Below are positions 1-9,971 of a stretch of 64,000 bases of DNA, in pieces. The position numbers and the translations under genes are program-made. Within the stretch, counting starts at the first letter, position 1; every line of letters starts with the position of its first letter. This DNA is from Peribacillus simplex (GTDB lineage Bacteria; Bacillota; Bacilli; Bacillales; DSM-1321). The stretch covers positions 186,001 to 250,000 of the forward strand of contig NZ_FTMX01000001.1 in the NCBI RefSeq assembly GCF_900156045.1, written 5' to 3'. The notes below the pieces were generated by a model, which saw nothing but the letters and a program-made list of their open reading frames with translations, did no database searches and had not been told where the DNA came from.

Positions 1-922
1 CACAAATGGCCGGAAGGGAAGCGACGAGTCCAACTTCAAGAATGGTCATGCCTCTTTCTTGTACAAGGTACACAGGAAACCATGTAAGGAAAAAGTACGT
101 TAACGTCGTAATGCAATATTGTCCGAGATAAACACCTAACAGCATGCGGTTTGATAAAAGCTGCTTAATATGATTCCAGTTGACGCCTTTCTTTTCTTCC
201 TTATTTTTAGAGGTTTGATCCATATTGATCAAAGCGCCGCCTGCTTCGATATATTCAAGCTCAGCTTTGTTGATGCGCGGATGTTCCTTTGGGCCATATA
301 TCGTTTTCAGCCAGAAGAAAGCAACGATGATACCTAAAGCGCCCATAAAGAAGAAGACGTATTCCCAACCAAATTTATACGTAATGTAGCCCATGATCGG
401 TGCAAAGAGAACGGTTGCAAAATACTGGGCTGAATTGAAAGTGGCAGCCGCGGTTCCGCGTTCATGGCTTGGGAACCAGGTAGCAACGATGCGGCTGTTG
501 GCCGGAAAGGAAGGGGCTTCTGCCAATCCAACTAAAAAACGCAGTCCGAATAATACCATGACAGCCGTTCCGGCAGAACCGAAAAAACCGAGAAATCCTT
601 GTAAAAGTGTAAAGGTAGACCATAGCGTGATACTCCAAAAGTAAACTTTTTTTGAGCCAAAACGGTCCAAAAGCCATCCACCCGGAATTTGTCCAGCTAC
701 GTAAGACCATGCAAAAGCGGAGAAAACATAGCCCATCATGACTGAATCGAGACCAAGCTGACCAGACATGTCCGTACCTGCTATTGATAGCGTCGCACGA
801 TCTGCATAATTCAGGGCGGTAACCAAAAAGAGCATGAAGACAATGAACCATCGTGTCCGTGTTTTTTTCTGGGCATTTGGCAGTTTAGGAGATGCTTGAA
901 AAACTTTTTCTTCAGCGTTCAT
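1..922 (-). CDS. gudP: MFS transporter, glucarate/galactarate type (gudP-like), 3' part outside window
   Basis: Major facilitator that probably imports glucarate or galactarate with protons. The minus-strand frame opens at an ATG at 922 after AAGGAAGTGAG and stays open to the left edge, so about 307 residues of a usual ~440-450 are visible. The protein has NYADRATLS in the first transmembrane segment, QIPGGWLLDRFG after the second and LRFLVGLAEAPSFP after the fourth, matching the anion:cation symporter family and closely resembling the second copy at 5296. It is transcribed divergently from kdgD, and a promoter with the same operator word lies before each gene. The family is clear; the exact sugar acid is inferred from the neighbours. 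Confidence 0.9.
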   Translation of the reverse strand, partial: MNAEEKVFQASPKLPNAQKKTRTRWFIVFMLFLVTALNYADRATLSIAGTDMSGQLGLDSVMMGYVFSAFAWSYVAGQIPGGWLLDRFGSKKVYFWSITLWSTFTLLQGFLGFFGSAGTAVMVLFGLRFLVGLAEAPSFPANSRIVATWFPSHERGTAAATFNSAQYFATVLFAPIMGYITYKFGWEYVFFFMGALGIIVAFFWLKTIYGPKEHPRINKAELEYIEAGGALINMDQTSKNKEEKKGVNWNHIKQLLSNRMLLGVYLGQYCITTLTYFFLTWFPVYLVQERGMTILEVGLVASLPAIC

Positions 923-1028
923 ATACTCACTTCCTTAAACGTATTTAATTATATTTTTTTAGTTGATACCGCTTACAATGTTGGCCGCTTCTCCCTTCGT
1001 GAAAATTCTTAATATTTAGTTTTGTCCA

Positions 1029-1057
1029 ATGGTAAGACAAATAAAATTGTTTGTCAA
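1029..1057 (-). promoter_or_regulatory. gudP promoter with putative GntR/FadR-type operator
   Basis: On the minus strand TTGACA (1052-1057), a 17-base spacer and TACCAT (1029-1034) form a good sigma-A promoter for the transporter. The word TTTGTCTTAC overlaps the -10 and recurs at the same relative place in the divergent kdgD promoter. The GT-N3-AC core fits FadR-type GntR operators; which regulator binds is inference, and none is encoded in this window. Confidence 0.7.
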
Positions 1058-1184
1058 TGGCTTTTTTCATAAATCGTTTTTCATGTTTAGCACCTTAATT
1101 ATCGTGTTTTTTTGTATATATTAGAAGCGAAATTATTGTGGGATGAGGTGATGCTCGATTTTTCAGAAAATAAAAAAAATACGA

Positions 1185-1213
1185 TTGACCAGACGGTATA
1201 TTTGTCTTACAAT
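1185..1213 (+). promoter_or_regulatory. kdgD operon promoter with putative GntR/FadR-type operator
   Basis: TTGACC (1185-1190), a 17-base spacer and TACAAT (1208-1213) precede kdgD by about 30 bases. TTTGTCTTAC at 1201-1210 overlaps the -10, exactly as in the divergent promoter, so one repressor probably controls both directions. Confidence 0.7.
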
Positions 1214-1243
1214 AAAACAATAATACACAAGGAGGAATAGAAA

Positions 1244-2176
1244 ATGAATAAAATTCGCAAGGCGCCTAAAGGGATTCTCGGATTTCCCGTAGCACCATTT
1301 ACAACGAGTAACAAGCTGGATGAACAAGCACTAGCCCAAAATATCCAATTTTTACTGGATGAGGGACTCGAGGCTATTTTCGTAGCATGCGCAGCAGCGG
1401 AATATCCATCGTTAAGTAAAGAGGAATATGAAGCGATGGTAGAGGTAGCAGTATCCGTTACAGCTGGTAAAGTCCCTGTATACACAGGGGTAGGCGGGAA
1501 TATTCAAACTTCCCTGGAACTTGCCAGAATATCAGCGGATAGAGGGGCAGACGGATATTTAATATTACCTCCATATCTTGTTACTGGAGAACAGGCAGGT
1601 CTGGCGGCTTATTTCAAAGCTATCGCAGAGAGTACGGACTTAAATTCCATCGTATATCAGCGTGATAATGTTTCACTTTCAATTTCAACTTTGGAAGCGC
1701 TTGCTGAGGTCCCGCAGGTGGTCGGCGTCAAAGACGGTCTAGGCAATATGGAGTTGAATGGACTCCTTACACAAACGTTCGGAAAGCGTTTCGGCTGGCT
1801 GAACGGAATGCCGCTTGCGGAAGTTACCATGTCGGCCTACGTTCCACTTGGCTTTGACTCTTACTCATCCGCGATATCCAATTACATCCCGCACATCTCA
1901 CGGAAATTCTATAATGGCATTTTGAGCGGAGATCAAGAAACGGTCAAAGAAATTTACCAACAGGTCATCATGCCAATCAACAATATTCGCCGTCAGCGAA
2001 AAGGGTATGCCGTTTCTCTCATTAAAGCAGGAATGGAGATCATGGGAATGCCGGTTGGGCAAACAGTCAGATTACCAATTCTTCCAGTGGAAAAAGAACA
2101 TTATGCAGAAATGCAAACGATATTAGAGAATGCTTTAGATCGTTTTCCAAAAGAAACACCAATTCAATCAATCTAA
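1244..2176 (+). CDS. kdgD: 5-dehydro-4-deoxyglucarate dehydratase
   Basis: Dehydrates and decarboxylates 5-keto-4-deoxyglucarate to 2,5-dioxopentanoate (alpha-ketoglutarate semialdehyde), the step after glucarate/galactarate dehydratase. The 310-residue protein is a DapA/NAL-family TIM barrel. The Schiff-base lysine is K163 in VVGVKDG and the partner tyrosine is Y138 in IVYQRDN; TGVGGN near 81-86 is the usual loop. The ATG follows ACAAGGAGGAATAG at good spacing. It is the first gene of a co-directional run with the dehydrogenase 17 bases downstream that takes its product. Length and motifs match B. subtilis YcbC. Confidence 0.93.
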   Translation: MNKIRKAPKGILGFPVAPFTTSNKLDEQALAQNIQFLLDEGLEAIFVACAAAEYPSLSKEEYEAMVEVAVSVTAGKVPVYTGVGGNIQTSLELARISADRGADGYLILPPYLVTGEQAGLAAYFKAIAESTDLNSIVYQRDNVSLSISTLEALAEVPQVVGVKDGLGNMELNGLLTQTFGKRFGWLNGMPLAEVTMSAYVPLGFDSYSSAISNYIPHISRKFYNGILSGDQETVKEIYQQVIMPINNIRRQRKGYAVSLIKAGMEIMGMPVGQTVRLPILPVEKEHYAEMQTILENALDRFPKETPIQSI

Positions 2177-2193
2177 TAAGGGCGGGATTATAT

Positions 2194-3657
2194 ATGATAA
2201 CTACAGTTCAAACAAAAACGTATCTTAACTATATTAACGGTGAATGGGTTGCTTCCATTTCAAATGAAGTTGAAAAAAGTTTAAACCCGGCAGATAATCA
2301 GGCAATTGTCGGATATGTACAGAAATCTGCCAAGGAAGATTTGAACCTGGCTGTGGAAGCGGCGAAAAAGGCGAAAGACAAATGGCGCAAACTAGCTGGT
2401 TCAGAGCGCGGGGAGTATCTATATAAAGTGGCGCATATTCTTGAAAAGCGGATTGATGAAATCGCAGAATGTGCAACACGGGAAATGGGTAAGACCTTTG
2501 CAGAAACAAAAGGGGAAACGGCACGCGGTATTGCAATCCTGAAATACTATGCAGGAGAAGGAATGCGTAAAGTGGGGGATGTCATTCCATCGACCGACAG
2601 TTCAGCGCTTATGTTCACGACGCGCGTCCCGCTTGGTGTAGTAGGCGTCATTACACCTTGGAATTTCCCGATTGCCATCCCGATCTGGAAGATGGCTCCT
2701 GCACTCGTTTATGGGAATACGATTGTGGTGAAGCCAGCCACCGAGACGGCCATCACCTGTGCGAAGATCATGGAGTGTTTTGAAGAAGCAGGTTTACCGG
2801 CGGGTGTTATCAATATGGTCACAGGGCCGGGCAGTGTCATCGGGCAGGGCATCGCCGATCACGAAGATATAAACGGCATTACCTTTACCGGCTCAAACGG
2901 GGTTGGAAAAAGGATTGGACAAGCGGCGTTAGCACGCGGAGCGAAATACCAGCTTGAAATGGGCGGGAAAAACCCGGTAATCGTTGCAGCGGATGCGGAT
3001 CTAAATCTGGCTGTAGAAGCAGTCATTACAGGCGCGTTTCGCTCGACGGGGCAAAAATGTACCGCGACAAGCCGCGTCATCGTTGCAGCTGAAGTTTATG
3101 AAGAGTTCAAGCAGCTGCTGGTGAAAGAAACGAAAGGCATTTCCATCGGGGATGGATTGGACAGCGGGACATGGATGGGGCCATGCGCCAGTGAAAATCA
3201 ATTAAATACGGTTCTTTCCTATATCGAAAAAGGAGTCGAAGAAGGCGCTACACTTCTAACTGGCGGAAAGCGTGCTGAAGAAGGCACTCAGGCTAATGGC
3301 TTTTATGTAGAGCCTACGATTTTTGATAACTGCACGTCAGATATGGCAATTGTACAGGAAGAAATTTTTGGCCCGGTGATTGCTTTATTGAAAGCTGATT
3401 CTGTCGAAGAAGCCCTGCAACTTGCGAACAGCGTCGAATATGGCCTTAGTGCTTCGATTTTCACTGCCAATATCCAACATTTGCTATCATTTGTTAACGA
3501 TATGGAAGCCGGATTGATCAGGGTCAATGCTGAGAGCGCAGGCGTTGAATTGCAGGCGCCATTTGGCGGCATGAAAAACTCCAGCTCCCACTCCAGGGAA
3601 CAAGGAGAAGCCGCAAAAGAGTTTTTTACATCCATTAAAACGGTGTTTGTAAAATAA
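2194..3657 (+). CDS. gucD: Alpha-ketoglutarate semialdehyde dehydrogenase (2,5-dioxovalerate dehydrogenase)
   Basis: Oxidises 2,5-dioxopentanoate to 2-oxoglutarate with NAD(P)+, feeding sugar-acid carbon into the TCA cycle. The 487 residues form a complete aldehyde dehydrogenase: [10 protein letters not shown] with N157, the general base E255 in QLEMGGKNP, and the catalytic C289 in STGQKCTA. It follows kdgD by 17 bases with AAGGGCGGGA before the ATG. The assignment among aldehyde dehydrogenases rests on operon position and resemblance to B. subtilis YcbD; the symbol is less certain than the function. Confidence 0.9.
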   Translation: MITTVQTKTYLNYINGEWVASISNEVEKSLNPADNQAIVGYVQKSAKEDLNLAVEAAKKAKDKWRKLAGSERGEYLYKVAHILEKRIDEIAECATREMGKTFAETKGETARGIAILKYYAGEGMRKVGDVIPSTDSSALMFTTRVPLGVVGVITPWNFPIAIPIWKMAPALVYGNTIVVKPATETAITCAKIMECFEEAGLPAGVINMVTGPGSVIGQGIADHEDINGITFTGSNGVGKRIGQAALARGAKYQLEMGGKNPVIVAADADLNLAVEAVITGAFRSTGQKCTATSRVIVAAEVYEEFKQLLVKETKGISIGDGLDSGTWMGPCASENQLNTVLSYIEKGVEEGATLLTGGKRAEEGTQANGFYVEPTIFDNCTSDMAIVQEEIFGPVIALLKADSVEEALQLANSVEYGLSASIFTANIQHLLSFVNDMEAGLIRVNAESAGVELQAPFGGMKNSSSHSREQGEAAKEFFTSIKTVFVK

Positions 3658-3745
3658 TATAACGTGAATGCGATCAATGGATAACGCTTTCGAATTAATG
3701 ATGATAGAACTTATGAAGTTAATAAATCTGGAAGGAAGTTAAATA

Positions 3746-5095
3746 ATGAAATCGCAGGGATCGCCAATTATTACAGATATGAAGGTTATTCCAGTAGCAG
3801 GCCATGATAGTGCCCTGCTCACACTAAGTGGCTGTCATGCTCCTTATTTCACTCGTAATATTGTTATTTTAGAAGATGAAACGGGGAATACGGGTATCGG
3901 TGAGATTCATGGCGGCGATGATATTACCAGAATGATAGAAAGTTATCGTCCATTTGTGGTAGGACAAGAGATTGCCGATTATAGAGGTTGTATTACTGCA
4001 ATACGTAAAGGTGGTTTGAATATAAAAGGTGACTCTGGTGAAGGGTTACAAGGATTGAATTTAGCCAATTTAAAATTTGTTGTGCAAGCGGAAGCTGCTG
4101 TTGAATGCGCCATGATGGACTTGCTTGGTAAATTTGTTAATAAACCAATTGCAGCGCTACTTGGCGATGGAGGTATTCAACGTACAGAAGTTCCTTTCTT
4201 AGGCTATTTATTCTATATCGCGGATATGGAAAAACTCAATCTTGATTATTTACGTGAAACACATTTTAAGGATGATTGGGACCGCGTTAGACGAATTGAA
4301 ACGTTAACAGCTGAAGGAATTGTCGCTCAAGCAAAAGCAGCTGAAGATCGTTATGGATTCAAGAGTTTCAAATTAAAGGGTGGAGTGCTTCGTGGAGAAG
4401 AAGAAATGGAAGCGATTCAAGCTTTACATGAAGCATTCCCTGATTCAAGAATTAATCTTGATCCAAATGGTGCTTGGTCACTGGAAGAAGCCATTAAGCT
4501 TTGCAAAGGTAAAGGAGATATACTTGCCTATATTGAAGATCCGTGTGGTCCTGAAGCGGGATTCTCCAGCCGTGAAATAATGGCTGAATTCAAGATTGCA
4601 ACCGGTCTGCCTGTTGCTACAAATATGATTGCGACAAATTGGCGTCAATTCCATCATGCAGCAGCACTTAGAGCAGTCGATATTGTGTTGGCTGACCCGC
4701 ATTTCTGGACATTGAATGGCAGTATTCGTATGGCGCATGTATTAAATGATTGGGGCTTAACATGGGGGTCGCATTCCAATAACCACTTTGATATTACATT
4801 GGCGGCATTTACACAAGTAGCAGCTGCTGCGCCAGGAAATATTTCACCAATCGATACACACTATATTTGGCAAGATGGCCAAGAATTATGTGATGATTCT
4901 TTACAAATTAAAGATGGAATGATTAAACTGCCTGATAAACCTGGTTTAGGTGTAGAAATAAATATGGATAAAGTGATGAAAGCAAATGAATTATATCGTA
5001 GTCTGCCATATCATGATCGTGATGATTCAACTTCCATGCAGTATCTGATTAAAGAGTGGAAATATAACTCTAAAAAACCATGTATGGTGAGATAA
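3746..5095 (+). CDS. gudD: Glucarate dehydratase
   Basis: Enolase-superfamily enzyme that removes water from D-glucarate to give 5-keto-4-deoxyglucarate, the KdgD substrate. The 449 residues carry the KxK acid/base pair (K209, K211), metal ligands D239 in LDPNGAW and E264 in YIEDPCGPE, the N293 region in ATNMIATNW, and the catalytic H343 in GSHSNNH. GGAAGGAAG precedes the ATG. An 88-base gap separates it from the dehydrogenase. Its codon use looks more AT-rich than kdgD and gucD, like the transporter that follows. Confidence 0.94.
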   Translation: MKSQGSPIITDMKVIPVAGHDSALLTLSGCHAPYFTRNIVILEDETGNTGIGEIHGGDDITRMIESYRPFVVGQEIADYRGCITAIRKGGLNIKGDSGEGLQGLNLANLKFVVQAEAAVECAMMDLLGKFVNKPIAALLGDGGIQRTEVPFLGYLFYIADMEKLNLDYLRETHFKDDWDRVRRIETLTAEGIVAQAKAAEDRYGFKSFKLKGGVLRGEEEMEAIQALHEAFPDSRINLDPNGAWSLEEAIKLCKGKGDILAYIEDPCGPEAGFSSREIMAEFKIATGLPVATNMIATNWRQFHHAAALRAVDIVLADPHFWTLNGSIRMAHVLNDWGLTWGSHSNNHFDITLAAFTQVAAAAPGNISPIDTHYIWQDGQELCDDSLQIKDGMIKLPDKPGLGVEINMDKVMKANELYRSLPYHDRDDSTSMQYLIKEWKYNSKKPCMVR

Positions 5096-5122
5096 ACTTT
5101 TCGATTTAAATGTATGGGTAAT

Positions 5123-5190
5123 TACCATGAGTAAAAGAATGAATATCTCAATCTATTAAAGATGAAAATATTAGCATTCTACTCATGGTA
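5123..5190. promoter_or_regulatory. Long imperfect inverted repeat between gudD and second gudP
   Basis: TACCATGAGTA at 5123-5133 and its exact complement TACTCATGGTA at 5180-5190 form 11-bp arms, and the similarity continues inward with mismatches. There is no U-tract, so it is not a standard terminator. It may be a processing or stabilising stem in the polycistronic mRNA, or an operator. Confidence 0.5.
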
Positions 5191-5206
5191 GTTGCTAAAA
5201 ATACAT

Positions 5207-5236
5207 GAATTGTAAGCCCTTACTTTATTACAATTC
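5207..5236. promoter_or_regulatory. Inverted repeat upstream of second gudP
   Basis: GAATTGTAA (5207-5215) and TTACAATTC (5228-5236) are perfect 9-bp arms separated by 12 bases, 60 bases before the transporter start. The spacing suits a dimeric regulator; no regulator can be named. Confidence 0.45.
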
Positions 5237-5295
5237 TAAAGGCATTAAACTGAAAGCGCATTTATCTAAAAATTAAGAATAAAAGGAGGGAGCTT

Positions 5296-6615
5296 ATGAA
5301 CAGTAGCGGTGCTCAACGCATCAGCAATGAGATTGAATCTCCTAAAAAAACCAATGTGCGTTTTACGATACTTGCCATGTTATTTATCGTGACCGTCATT
5401 AATTATATTGACCGTTCTGCTTTGGGTATAGCTGCTCCAGTAATGAAAGAAGACCTTGCCTTCGATGCAGTGAAATTAGGTGTTGCTTTTTCGGCCTTTA
5501 ACTGGGCATATACTGCATTTAACATTCCAGGAGGTTGGTTACTGGATCGATTTGGAGCACGTAAAGTTTATGGTGTTGCATTATTATTATGGTCCATATT
5601 CACCTTTTTTCAAGGATTTATCAGCACCTTACTTGGATTATTCATTTTAAGATTCTTGGTTGGGATTACTGAAGCTCCATCTTTTCCAGGGAATAGCAGA
5701 TTGACGACGATGTGGTTTCCACAACATGAACGCGGACGGGCGGTATCGATTTATAACTCCGCACAATATTTTGGATTGGCACTTTTCACGCCAGTCATGG
5801 CATGGATATTACAAGAGTTTGGCTGGCACGATGTTTTCTTTGTTGCAGGAGGAGCAGGTATCTTTGTAGCCATTTTATGGTTTGCATTTGTACGTGAACC
5901 ATACAACCATCCACGTGTAAATCAAGCAGAAATCGATTATATTAATTCTGGTGGAGGGTTAGCAAACAAAGAAGAAAAAAGAAAAGTGAACTGGTCTGAT
6001 ATCCGTCTTTTGTTGTCAAACAGACAAATGGTCGGAATTTATATTGGTCAGTATGCGTTGAATACAATTGTTTGGTTTTTCTTAACGTGGTTCCCTACAT
6101 ATCTCGTAACGGAGAAGGGTTTATCTCTAATTCAAACAGGATTTGCAGCATCGGTACCTTATATAGGAGCATTTTTTGGAGGTATCGTTGGCGGTATCAT
6201 TTCCGACAAATTATTGAAAAAAGGAAAATCGCTCGCTGTTGCACGTAAAACACCGATCATCACTGGGTTTCTTTTATCCAGCACGATCGTATTGGCTAAC
6301 TTCACTTCAAATATTTTTCTTCTTATCCTAATCATGTCCATTGCCTTTTTCGCAAAAGGTTTAGCAGGTCTTACATGGTCCCTTGTCGGTGATATGGCAC
6401 CAAAAGAACTTATTGGTTTAACTGGCGGTATTTTTAATACCATTGGGAATATCGCAGGTATTGTAACACCACTTGTCATCGGCTTTATTTTAGCCAAAAC
6501 AAATTCCTTTAGCGGTGCCCTGATCTTTGTTGCCAGTGTATTGTTCATAGGAGCTCTATCCTACATTTTCATAGTAAATAAACCTGAAAGAATCGTATTG
6601 ATAGATAAAAATTAA
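5296..6615 (+). CDS. gudP: MFS transporter, glucarate/galactarate type (second gudP)
   Basis: Second sugar-acid:proton symporter of this cluster, 439 residues with twelve predicted membrane segments. NYIDRSALG opens the first segment, IPGGWLLDRFG is the cytoplasmic loop signature and LRFLVGITEAPSFPG follows the fourth segment. It parallels the divergent copy at the window start throughout the comparable part. AAAGGAGGGAGC precedes the ATG. It lies between gudD and garD. Having two transporters may separate glucarate from galactarate uptake or reflect a duplication; the substrate split cannot be read from sequence. Confidence 0.92.
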   Translation: MNSSGAQRISNEIESPKKTNVRFTILAMLFIVTVINYIDRSALGIAAPVMKEDLAFDAVKLGVAFSAFNWAYTAFNIPGGWLLDRFGARKVYGVALLLWSIFTFFQGFISTLLGLFILRFLVGITEAPSFPGNSRLTTMWFPQHERGRAVSIYNSAQYFGLALFTPVMAWILQEFGWHDVFFVAGGAGIFVAILWFAFVREPYNHPRVNQAEIDYINSGGGLANKEEKRKVNWSDIRLLLSNRQMVGIYIGQYALNTIVWFFLTWFPTYLVTEKGLSLIQTGFAASVPYIGAFFGGIVGGIISDKLLKKGKSLAVARKTPIITGFLLSSTIVLANFTSNIFLLILIMSIAFFAKGLAGLTWSLVGDMAPKELIGLTGGIFNTIGNIAGIVTPLVIGFILAKTNSFSGALIFVASVLFIGALSYIFIVNKPERIVLIDKN

Positions 6616-6727
6616 CAGAAGTAAAGAAAACGAACTTTTGAAAAATGAAGATTCTTATTTAAAAAGCAACATGTATATCCATAACAGACAAGCATGCTAG
6701 CTTTATTATATGGAAAGGGTTGGTAAA

Positions 6728-8263
6728 GTGGATACGAAAACGCAACTGACGGAGGTACCGCTTTATATTAAGGTAAATAGGTCGGACAATGTCGCCATCG
6801 TGGTTAATACGGGGGGCTTGGATCAAGGAACCGTTTTCCCTTGTGGGCTTGAATTGAAAGAAAGAGTACCACAAGGACACAAAGTGGCTTTGATGGATAT
6901 AGACGAGAATGAAGCCATCATCCGCTATGGGGAAGTTATCGGTCATGCGGCTGAATCAATCAGTAAGGGCTGTTGGATTGACGAGTCACTGGTGATGCTT
7001 CCGGCTTCTCCGGATTTAAAGGAATTGCCGGTAGCGAATGATATACCCGAAGCTTTACCCCCGCTTGAAGGATATACATTTCAAGGGTTCCGCAATGAAG
7101 ATGGCAGTGTTGGAACCAAGAATATATTAGGCATTACAACAAGCGTTCAATGTGTAGTAGGCGTGCTGGATTTCGTCGTGAACCGGATAAAAAAAGAGCT
7201 TCTCCCGAAGTATCACAATGTTGATGATGTTGTCGCCATAAATCACAACTATGGGTGCGGAGTTGCAATCAATGCACCGGAAGCGGTTATTCCTATTCGC
7301 ACAATACAGAACCTTGCGAAACACCCGAATTTCGGGGGGGAAGCGTTGGTAGTCGGATTGGGGTGTGAAAAACTGTCTCCAATGAGAATAAATCCAAGCG
7401 GGGACGATTCAGATATCATTTCCCTTCAGGATCAGCAGGGATTTGCGGGAATGGTCCAATCCATTATGGAAATGGCCGAGGAACGTTTAATCAAGTTGAA
7501 CCGCAGGCAGCGGGAGACGTTTCCGGTTTCCGAATTAGTCATCGGCACGCAGTGCGGAGGAAGTGATGCATTTTCCGGTGTGACAGCTAACCCTGCAGTA
7601 GGATATGCTACAGATCTGTTAGTTAGGGCAGGGGCAACCGTTCTATTTTCTGAGGTCACAGAAGTGCGGGACGCGATTCATCTATTGACGCCCCGTGCAG
7701 TGAATGAAGAAGTGGGGAGAGCTTTAATAAAGGAAATGGATTGGTATGATAACTACCTTGCTTTAGGTGACGCCGATCGAAGTGCCAATCCGTCGCCAGG
7801 AAACAAAAAAGGCGGATTGGCCAATGTAGTGGAAAAATCATTAGGCTCCATTGCCAAATCCGGAGGCAGCCCCATTTCAGGCGTACTGGCCCCAGGTGAA
7901 AAAGCAACGGAAAAAGGGCTGATTTTTGCAGCTACACCAGCTAGTGACTTCGTTTGCGGAACGCTGCAGCTCGCTTCCGGCATGCACCTTCAAGTTTTTA
8001 CAACTGGAAGAGGCACACCTTATAATCTGGCAATGGCTTCCGTCATCAAAGTATCTACACGAAATACATTGACCGAGCAATGGAAAGATCTGATTGATAT
8101 AAATGCAGGAACTATCGCTACAGGTGAAGCAACCATAGAGGATGTCGGATGGGAAATATTTCACCTCATTTTGGAAGTGGCCAGCGGTAAAAAGAAAACC
8201 TGGGCAGAGCATTGGGGACTGCATAATGATTTGGTCCTGTTCAATCCTGCGCCAATTACCTAA
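6728..8263 (+). CDS. garD: Galactarate dehydratase
   Basis: UxaA/GarD-family dehydratase converting galactarate to 5-keto-4-deoxyglucarate, so it shares the KdgD branch with GudD. An N-terminal SAF-like region covers about residues 1-95 ([20 protein letters not shown]), followed by the catalytic part with [32 protein letters not shown] and [13 protein letters not shown] chose the GTG at 6728 (511 aa) over the in-frame ATG at 6710, because GGAAAGGG sits 8 bases before the GTG and the ATG has no ribosome binding site. It is the last gene of the run and is followed by a terminator. Confidence 0.92.
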   Translation: MDTKTQLTEVPLYIKVNRSDNVAIVVNTGGLDQGTVFPCGLELKERVPQGHKVALMDIDENEAIIRYGEVIGHAAESISKGCWIDESLVMLPASPDLKELPVANDIPEALPPLEGYTFQGFRNEDGSVGTKNILGITTSVQCVVGVLDFVVNRIKKELLPKYHNVDDVVAINHNYGCGVAINAPEAVIPIRTIQNLAKHPNFGGEALVVGLGCEKLSPMRINPSGDDSDIISLQDQQGFAGMVQSIMEMAEERLIKLNRRQRETFPVSELVIGTQCGGSDAFSGVTANPAVGYATDLLVRAGATVLFSEVTEVRDAIHLLTPRAVNEEVGRALIKEMDWYDNYLALGDADRSANPSPGNKKGGLANVVEKSLGSIAKSGGSPISGVLAPGEKATEKGLIFAATPASDFVCGTLQLASGMHLQVFTTGRGTPYNLAMASVIKVSTRNTLTEQWKDLIDINAGTIATGEATIEDVGWEIFHLILEVASGKKKTWAEHWGLHNDLVLFNPAPIT

Positions 8264-8278
8264 TAATGATTTACTTAA

Positions 8279-8311
8279 GAAGGACTTCCTTTTAAAAGGG
8301 ATCCTTTTTTT
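8279..8311 (+). terminator. Rho-independent terminator after garD
   Basis: AAGGA and TCCTT flank an inner TTCCTTTT/AAAAGGGA stem, followed by a run of T. It closes the sugar-acid operon. Confidence 0.75.
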
Positions 8312-8445
8312 GTTGGCCCAATTATAAAACTGTCATTATTTTTCCTCCAGAAAAGAGGACAGCCTAACTTTTAGTTGAAATTATTAATGGACGATCGGTT
8401 TTCCATCATGACGAAAAAAGGGCAATACTGTACAGGAGGGATATC

Positions 8446-8898
8446 TTGGTCACATTCAGGAATGCAACAGTAAAAGACTTAAGTGAAATAGTGCGGATGC
8501 TGGCGGATGATGTATTGGGGAGGGAAAGGGAACGCTATGAAAATCCCCTTCCTGAAAGCTATCTAAAAGCATTTGCATCCATTGATGCAGATGACAATAA
8601 TGAATTGATCGTAGCATGTCTTGGTGAGGAAATCGTTGGGGTGCAGCAGATCACTTTCACTCCATATATTACCCATCAAGGCGGTTGGAGAGCAACGATC
8701 GAAGGGGTTCGGACGGCATCTTCAGAACGGGGGAAAGGCATTGGAAGCAAGTTGATTCAATATGCGATTGACCGTGCCAGGAAGCGTGGCTGCCATATCA
8801 TTCAGCTGACGACCGATAAAAAGCGGGAAGAAACACTGCGATTTTATGAACGTTTAGGATTTAAAGCCACTCATGAAGGGATGAAAATGAAGCTTTGA
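8446..8898 (+). CDS. GNAT family N-acetyltransferase
   Basis: Predicted acetyl-CoA-dependent N-acetyltransferase of 150 residues. The acetyl-CoA loop is SERGKGIGSKLIQYA near residues 89-103, and the C-terminal RFYERLGFKATHEG is typical of the fold. The start is a TTG preceded by ACAGGAGGG at proper spacing. It is monocistronic after the garD terminator. The substrate is unknown. Confidence 0.85.
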   Translation: MVTFRNATVKDLSEIVRMLADDVLGRERERYENPLPESYLKAFASIDADDNNELIVACLGEEIVGVQQITFTPYITHQGGWRATIEGVRTASSERGKGIGSKLIQYAIDRARKRGCHIIQLTTDKKREETLRFYERLGFKATHEGMKMKL

Positions 8899-9009
8899 TT
8901 CACCGTCTTTTGACCCCTTTTTCTATGCACAACAATTCGTCTGGTATTATATGTTAAAATTATGTTTGAGATATTAAGATGTGCAGGATCTGATGAAAGG
9001 GTGTGCTCG

Positions 9010-9330
9010 ATGGAAAACGAAGCATGTATTCAGAAGAGGTACGGTGTAATTAGTTTCACTTCATTCATCATTGGAATCATTTGCTTTTTTACTGTTTTTA
9101 TTACACCTATTAGAATGGCAAATATCGGGAGCATGACGGGTGATTATATAACTTTTTTCCTTACGATTGCAGGCATCGTCCTCTCCGTCATAGGAATTTT
9201 GAAGAAAACGGAGAAAAAAGTGATTTCTATCATTTCTTTGGTTTTTTCCTCGTCATTCTTTATATTTGGGGTTATCGTCATCACCTTGTTGTTAACTGGT
9301 GAAATAGAATTGCCCAGTAGAATAAATTAG
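9010..9330 (+). CDS. Hypothetical small membrane protein
   Basis: A 106-residue protein with three strongly hydrophobic segments (about residues 13-32, 42-60 and 68-96). A longer frame opens at 8962, but GAAAGGGTG sits just before the ATG at 9010, so the shorter start is preferred. No family is recognised. It lies between two unrelated short genes and has no visible partner. Confidence 0.6.
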   Translation: MENEACIQKRYGVISFTSFIIGIICFFTVFITPIRMANIGSMTGDYITFFLTIAGIVLSVIGILKKTEKKVISIISLVFSSSFFIFGVIVITLLLTGEIELPSRIN

Positions 9331-9435
9331 TATTTGGATATGATTGGAAGATAAAAGGCGTAGAGATAGATTGAAACCAAATGGACCTTTCGTGATGCAT
9401 CACGGACAGCTAAAAACAGAATGGAGAATCATAGA

Positions 9436-9885
9436 ATGAATGTCAAAGCGGAATTATATTGGAATCAATTTTGGCAGGGGAAAGATGAAGAAAAACCCCA
9501 GGCAGTCAGTGCATGGCAATTCGGGGCTGATCCCGATCAGTTGGCTCAATTAGTGATGGATGGGATAAAAACGGCTACGTGCTCTGGTTATGTTTTTTAT
9601 GAAGAGGAACATGAACCATTACCATCCGTAGGTGATTACAGCATTATTTTAAGTAGTGAGGATGAGCCCTTAGCCATCATCCAAACAGTGAAAGTCGAAG
9701 TATTGCCCATGAATGAAGTGAGTGAAGAGTTTGCGATTGCAGAAGGGGAGGGTGATCGAACCTATACATACTGGTGGGATGCTCATGAAAAATGGCTGAA
9801 AGAAGAATTGGGCAAAATCGGCCACACCTTTAAAGAAGATATGCTGCTTGTGTGTGAGCGTTTTGAATTGATACATGTAAAGTGA
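9436..9885 (+). CDS. ASCH domain-containing protein
   Basis: About 149 residues of the YhfF/ASCH type, a PUA-like beta barrel thought to bind RNA or nucleotides. Visible signatures are WQFGADPDQLAQLV, GIKTATCSGY, the SVGDYSIIL strand and YTYWWDAHEKW near the C-terminus. The ATG at 9436 has GGAG about 9 bases upstream; the in-frame ATG at 9421 has none. The biological role is not known. Confidence 0.8.
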   Translation: MNVKAELYWNQFWQGKDEEKPQAVSAWQFGADPDQLAQLVMDGIKTATCSGYVFYEEEHEPLPSVGDYSIILSSEDEPLAIIQTVKVEVLPMNEVSEEFAIAEGEGDRTYTYWWDAHEKWLKEELGKIGHTFKEDMLLVCERFELIHVK

Positions 9886-9971
9886 CAGAAGGGAACAATA
9901 AGTGTTTTCGTTCAGTGATTTGCTATAATAGGTCATTGGATTAAAAAACTTATAGAAAGATAGGTATTTGC

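Noticed and set aside
462..851. 129-residue minus-strand frame inside the first transporter
   Set aside because: It is out of frame with the transporter, which is open to the window edge and has clear family motifs.
3678..3694. cre site between gucD and gudD
   Set aside because: GGATAACGCTTTCG has about three mismatches to the consensus, too weak to list.
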